DNA of 10,983 nt from Pigoraptor vietnamica (lineage: Eukaryota > Opisthokonta > Filasterea): the NCBI GenBank assembly GCA_943704525.1, contig CALSCQ010002774.1, positions 1-10,983 of the forward strand. The letters are read 5' to 3'. The notes under the pieces are model-generated. The model saw only the letters and a list, made by a program, of their open reading frames with translations, was not told the origin of the DNA and made no database searches. This document shows positions 7,637 through 10,983 of this stretch, piece by piece (position 1 is the stretch's first letter; each line of letters starts with the position of its first letter). The translations under genes were made by a program, and so were the position numbers.

Positions 7637-8423
7637 TTAATTCCCAAACAGGGCAGCAATTCGCTCCGCGTCGAGCACTAGATGCTCCGCAAGGAGTGCA
7701 TGCGCCCTTGCGCGCAACGCGTCCAAGGCGTTGGGTCGCTGTTCGTCCTCTGCACTGCACGTTCTACGAGAGTCGGACGATGCGCAATCGCCGCCACCGC
7801 AGCAACCAGAGCCCTCCCCACAATCGGTAGGTGAAGATGCGGCCGGAATGTGATCCCCAATGTCGTCCAACTTCACTACATCCGCCAAGAGCGACTCAAC
7901 CGCAGCGAGAAATCGTGGCCGTTGCGCTGGATCTCGCAGGGCTACAGTCTCGCCACGGCATTTGATAGTGCTGTTATAGATGGGAATTTTGAGTAATACG
8001 GTCACTATGGACTCGAGAAATCAATGTGACGCACCTCAAGACACCTCGTAGTCGACCCCACGCAAGCCCGACACGCGCGCCCTCGGCATATCCCTGATCA
8101 AAGCCGGTCTGCAGGCTCTTTTCGCGCCCACTCGCCACGCCTTCTCTATACCCAGCCTGCCGATTATGGAGGGAATAGTTGAGATCTAGCCCGCATTTCT
8201 CCATAAGCAGCACTAAAGTACAACCAGCAATGTCTCCATATGCAACACAAAATAACAACGGCACTCACGCGCACACATTTCTGCTGCGCTGGGGCACACA
8301 CACACTCCTGTCCTCCACCTTCGTGTGCGCATCCTTCAGTTGCCGCCACTCGTTTTCAGAATGCCAGTGCCCGTGCCCCCCAAAGTGCCCATCGCCGCCG
8401 TCCTCCAACCCGAGATCCGCCAT
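7637..8423 (-). CDS. YAE1: YAE1, deca-GX3 adaptor for ABCE1/Rli1 Fe-S assembly
   Basis: Exons 8423-8319, 8156-8035 and 7970-7637 join in frame to 186 residues. In yeast and humans Yae1 pairs with Lto1 to bring the cytosolic Fe-S targeting complex to the ribosome-recycling ATPase Rli1/ABCE1. The middle exon is the diagnostic domain: glycines at 37, 41, 45, 53, 57, 61, 65, 69 and 73 occur every fourth residue (GYREGVASG, GFDQGYAEG, GRLRGVL), the deca-GX3 pattern. It is preceded by ENEWRQLKDAHTK, the usual W-containing lead-in. The acceptor at 8157 was chosen because it joins HTK to AGYREG in frame; the AG further upstream in the intron gives a stop. The start ATG is the first after an in-frame TAG at 8463-8465, though its context is weak (C at -3). 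The C-terminal third has a Cys-rich insert (C126, C132, C133, C138, C147) and a final helical segment. A His cluster (13, 17, 19, 21) precedes the domain. Confidence 0.9.
7971..8034 (-). other. YAE1 intron 2, the shortest intron here (64 nt)
   Basis: It begins GTGCGTCAC and ends TATAACAG. The phase-2 join rebuilds a Ser codon and continues RGVL into STIKCRG. It lacks the long GU tract seen in most other introns of the window. Confidence 0.8.
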
Positions 8424-8517
8424 GAGAACGAATGCCTTCTGCCAGTGAAGGCCACACACTGCCTATCTGCGCTTCGGCTCCACGTGTCGGGAAATGGCGG
8501 AAAAGTGCTGACATCTA

Positions 8518-8535
8518 TCACGTGATATCACGTGA
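8518..8535. promoter_or_regulatory. Tandem TCACGTGA palindromes, 10 bp apart
   Basis: TCACGTGA occurs at 8518-8525 and again at 8528-8535, with AT between, so the two sites face the same side of the helix. The octamer is the preferred site of several bHLH-ZIP factors (TFE/MITF type in animals, Cbf1 in yeasts). A third CACGTG core lies at 8481-8486. Confidence 0.65.
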
Positions 8536-8736
8536 ATTTCGTCGGGCACTTCGCGCCCTTACAGAATTTGTCGGATGGTCTCTCCGTTACCGCGGCATCC
8601 GCGCTCTTCTTCAAGCCATCTGCGCACATCCACCCACCATCCACCTTCCATATCACCCTGCCTTCGCTCTTTAGGCTACTCTGAGCGTATCCACGCAAGC
8701 GGATTACGAGCGACGTTGGGTTTTTTGTGCGCGCAT

Positions 8737-8757
8737 TGACGTTATCGTCGTACGTCA
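8737..8757. promoter_or_regulatory. Inverted pair of CRE-type half-sites
   Basis: TGACGT at 8737-8742 and ACGTCA at 8752-8757 face each other. TGACG is the core of ATF/CREB-type bZIP sites. They lie about 140-160 bp upstream of the CDK start codon. Confidence 0.35.
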
Positions 8758-8873
8758 TCCTTTTGTTTGTCCTTCTCTTTTTTTGGTCGCCACTTGGGCT
8801 TCCTTTCGTTTCACTCGATCGCGTTGTCGGAGTTCGGAGAGGCCGAACGTGCCTCCGGCTTCTGCGTCGTACG

Positions 8874-8885
8874 ATGATTGCGTGA
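8874..8885 (+). promoter_or_regulatory. Three-codon upstream ORF before the CDK
   Basis: ATG ATT GCG TGA lies in the same frame as the CDK and ends 9 nt before the main ATG at 8895. It has A at -3, as does the main start. If the transcript begins upstream of it, ribosomes would meet this mini-ORF first. The transcription start is not known. Confidence 0.4.
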
Positions 8886-8894
8886 TCGGCGAGG

Positions 8895-10904
8895 ATGCGC
8901 AGCCACTCGCCGGGTCGAGACGAGAGGACACGCCGGCATTCCCAGAGCGAGCGACGGCGCAGTCGAAGCCGCAGTCGCAGTCGCAGTAGGAATCGTCGCC
9001 GTAGTCGCAGCAGGAGCAGGGATCGCCATCATCACCGTCACCAACACGCGAGTCGTAGCCCGAACCGCGTGCGCCGAAGCCCATCGCCTCGTCGCCTTCA
9101 GCGAAGTCCGTCGCGTCGCAGTTTGTCTCCGCGGCGGCGCAGCCCAAGCCCACTCCGAAGTCGTGTTGAGGACGTGCGGCCGAAACAGCCGCAGCCCGTG
9201 CCCAACTCGAAAGTGGCTTCGAAGGGGTCGACGCAGCCACCCGCTCAGAGTGACAACCGTCGGAGCACTCATTCGAACGGCGACAGCGAACCCCCGTTAC
9301 CAAGCGCCGCTGCTACCCCTTCCGCGCCGCCGCCGCCGCTTCCCGCAGCGCCGCCTCCACCTCCTCCGCCTGCGAACGACAACGGCGCGGACGATCAGAT
9401 GGACTGGCATCCGACCCATCCACAGGAGATTCTGCAGCCCCGCTTCCAGCCGCAGGGACCCCCGCCCTCGCATTCCATGCTTCCCGGAGCGCCGTTCCCG
9501 TTGCGCGCGCACGGGCTTAACGGGCCCCACGCGCCCCATGCCCCGCCTCATGCTCCCCCGTCGCCGCACGTACCTCACGGCGCCCCTGTCGGCGGCCATG
9601 GCCCGTCCCGTGGTCCTGGATTTGCGCCGTCCGGCCCGCACCGGCCGCGCGGCCCTCCGCCGCCGTGGCGACAGCCGCACTATGCTGACCAGCGGCATGC
9701 GCGCGCCCCGCCGCCACACCAGCAGCCGCAACACCATCAACAGGCGCACCCGTTTCAGCCCCCTCTTCCGCCGCAAGGTGTTGGACACAGTGCGCCACCG
9801 CCCGCGCCGCACATGGCGTCGCGATCGTACTCTGCGGGACCGGTGCCGGCGAGTGCTTATCAGCATCCTCAGTCGCAAGTTCAGCATCCGGCACACAACG
9901 GTCAGCACGCTCCGTCGCACACCGGTCAGTATCCCCACTCTACACCCGTCGCCCCGCCAAGTGCGCGCCCGCTGCCGCCGTCGTCGCAGCAGCAGCAGCA
10001 GCCGCCTCCGCAAAAGCAGCCTCCGCAAAAGCAGCCGCAGCAACAACAACAACGGGGATTGGACGGCGCGTGCCGGGATCGCGCGCAGGAGTGCTTTGGG
10101 AGCCGCTCTGTGAGCCTGTACAACATTGAGAAGCAGATTGGGGAGGGGACGTACGGCAAGGTGTTCAAGGGGCAGGAGAAGGCGACGGGGAACGTCGTTG
10201 CGCTCAAGCAGGTGCGGATGGACAGCGAGAAGGAGGGCTTCCCGATCACGGCCGTGCGCGAAATCAAGATCCTCGGCCGACTGCAGCACCCGAACATTGT
10301 GCGGCTGCGCGAGATTGTGACCGAGGACGCGTCGCTCGCAAACTTTGGCGGAGGCAAGAACTCGATCTACCTCGTGCTCGACTACATGGACCACGACATT
10401 TCGGGCCTTTTCCAGGAGCAAGGGACGGTCAACCTCAACGTCCACCAGATTCGATCGCTCACGCGGCAGCTGCTGGAAGGCCTCGCGTACTGCCACGACC
10501 AGAGCTTCATGCACCGCGACATCAAGGTGGGAAAATTGCGTATCACGCTTCGCAAGCGGCGCGGCAAACAAAAAAAAAAACACAGCCGATGCAAGTTGAC
10601 GTGCATGTGCTGTCGCGCACGGGGTTGTGTTGTAGCAACACTGGGTCGCCTGCTGATTGTGTTTGTGACGTGACAGGGCTCGAATCTACTCGTCGACAAT
10701 GCCGGGCGCCTTCAGATTGCGGACTTTGGACTCGCGCGCTTTTGCAGCGAGGAATCGCGCGACTACACGAACAACGTCATCACGCTGTGGTATCGCCCGC
10801 CGGAGCTCATTCTCGGGGAGAACCGCTACAGCAAGGAGGTCGACATGTGGAGCGTTGGGTGGGTATCGTGTTCAAAGTCAAGCAAACCAATCAGCTAAAC
10901 AGAC

Positions 10905-10940
<36 letters not shown>

Positions 10941-10983
10941 GTTTTTTTTTTTTTCGGCCCCGGGGGGGGGGGGGGGGGGGGTG
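8895..10983 (+). CDS. CDK12/13/Ctk1-type RNA polymerase II CTD kinase, 3' end outside window
   Basis: Exons 8895-10526 and 10677-10858 give 604 complete residues; a GTGGGT donor follows and the rest lies beyond the window. An in-frame TGA at 8883-8885 bounds the start. The N-terminus has an RS domain (about 20-90), then Pro/His-rich sequence and poly-Gln runs (365-386). The kinase domain starts near residue 409. It has the glycine loop GEGTYG (416-421), catalytic K438, the CDK helix PITAVRE (450-456), HRD (540-542), DFG (560-562) and T-loop [14 protein letters not shown] with the expected activating T575. [13 protein letters not shown] and HRDIKGSNLL match the CDK12/13/Ctk1 branch better than CDK9. 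These kinases pair with cyclin K (Ctk2 in yeast) and phosphorylate Ser2 of the polymerase CTD in the nucleus, coupling elongation to splicing; an RS domain fits that. The missing part is the rest of the C-lobe. CDK9/CDKC-type remains a less likely alternative. Confidence 0.93.
10527..10676 (+). other. CDK intron 1, inside the catalytic loop
   Basis: GTGGGAAAA to GTGACAG, 150 nt, phase 0. It splits the catalytic loop between HRDIK and GSNLL. It contains an A10 run (10570-10579) and a GU-rich second half. Confidence 0.9.
10908..10939. repeat. (GT)n microsatellite, 16 units
   Basis: An uninterrupted GT run of 32 nt in the CDK intron, sense-strand TG like the repeat in adaptor intron 8. It is followed by 13 T (10942-10954). 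Confidence 0.95.
10962..10981. repeat. Poly-G run at the right end
   Basis: Twenty consecutive G next to the window end. With the 11 G at positions 1-11 this suggests the contig stops at G homopolymers, either real tracts or a sequencing artefact. Confidence 0.9.

Larger units (their letters stand above)
8424..8894. promoter_or_regulatory. Divergent intergenic region between YAE1 and the CDK
   Basis: This 471-bp stretch separates two head-to-head start codons. It carries three CACGTG cores (8481-8486 and within 8518-8535), a pair of facing TGACGT/ACGTCA half-sites (8737-8742 and 8752-8757), a pyrimidine-rich tract (about 8761-8786) before the CDK, and a three-codon upstream ORF at 8874-8885. 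The E-box cluster is nearer YAE1 (58-112 bp from its ATG); the bZIP-type pair is nearer the CDK. A plus-strand open frame here shows no family resemblance. Confidence 0.6.
10859..10983 (+). other. Start of CDK intron 2, running to the window end
   Basis: The donor GTGGGTATC follows GTT GG, so the next exon should supply the last base of a Gly codon and then the usual Cys of the CDK MWSVGC motif. An alternative donor GTATCG four bases on would add a Trp and is less likely. No acceptor or further exon is visible. The remaining sequence is low complexity: a GT repeat, 13 T and 20 G. Confidence 0.75.

Noticed and set aside
8164-8264. Alternative longer second exon of YAE1 (acceptor TTTAG upstream)
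   Set aside because: From the AAG|GTGGAG donor it runs into an in-frame stop; the CGGCAG acceptor gives the standard lead-in to the GX3 repeats.
8432-8674. 80-codon plus-strand frame between YAE1 and the CDK
   Set aside because: No domain or composition signal; it overlaps the YAE1 start and the E-box cluster, so it is more likely promoter DNA.
8878-10113. 411-codon plus-strand open frame overlapping the CDK N-terminus in another frame
   Set aside because: Overlaps the RS and proline-rich part in a shifted frame; no domain, and the kinase frame is the one that continues into the catalytic domain.
9297-10583. 428-codon minus-strand open frame
   Set aside because: Antisense to the CDK exon whose kinase motifs are certain; composition is the Arg-rich shadow of Pro/Ala codons.

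Overview
The window is nuclear DNA of a GC-rich, intron-rich eukaryote. Every gene is split by short introns (64-209 nt). Four protein-coding genes can be reconstructed exon by exon, with no tRNA, rRNA, transposon or CRISPR seen. The protein families (an MRL/RIAM-lamellipodin-type adaptor and an RS-rich CDK12-type kinase) suggest a unicellular relative of animals or another Amorphea lineage. I cannot name the organism from sequence alone. Both ends of the window are runs of G (11 and 20 nt), so it may be a complete contig that broke at poly-G.

Layout: (1) 323-5261, minus strand, 11 exons: a predicted 1239-residue adaptor with order SAM - acidic LD-like motifs - RA - PH - long proline-rich region - C-terminal calponin-homology (CH) domain. 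The RA-PH tandem is typical of Mig10/RIAM/Lamellipodin proteins. (2) 5753-7530, plus strand, 7 exons: EBP2 (EBNA1BP2), a nucleolar 60S ribosome assembly factor of 343 residues, with one GC-AG intron. (3) 7637-8423, minus strand, 3 exons: YAE1, the deca-GX3 adaptor for Fe-S loading of ABCE1/Rli1, 186 residues. (4) 8895 to beyond 10858, plus strand, incomplete at the right end: a CDK12/13/Ctk1-type RNA polymerase II CTD kinase with an RS- and proline/glutamine-rich N-terminus.

Gene orientations alternate: divergent (491 bp shared upstream region), convergent (106 bp), divergent (471 bp). Both divergent regions carry CACGTG E-boxes. The YAE1/CDK one has two TCACGTGA palindromes exactly 10 bp apart. 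The convergent gap holds two near-perfect palindromes. EBP2 (60S assembly) and YAE1 (maturation of the ribosome-recycling factor ABCE1) both serve the ribosome; the adaptor and the kinase are unrelated in function.

Most notable: the adaptor joins, in one polypeptide, a RIAM-like talin-binding-type helix, paxillin-like LD motifs, an MRL RA-PH module and an LD-binding-type CH domain. Introns of all four genes are also rich in UG repeats on the sense strand whichever way the gene points.
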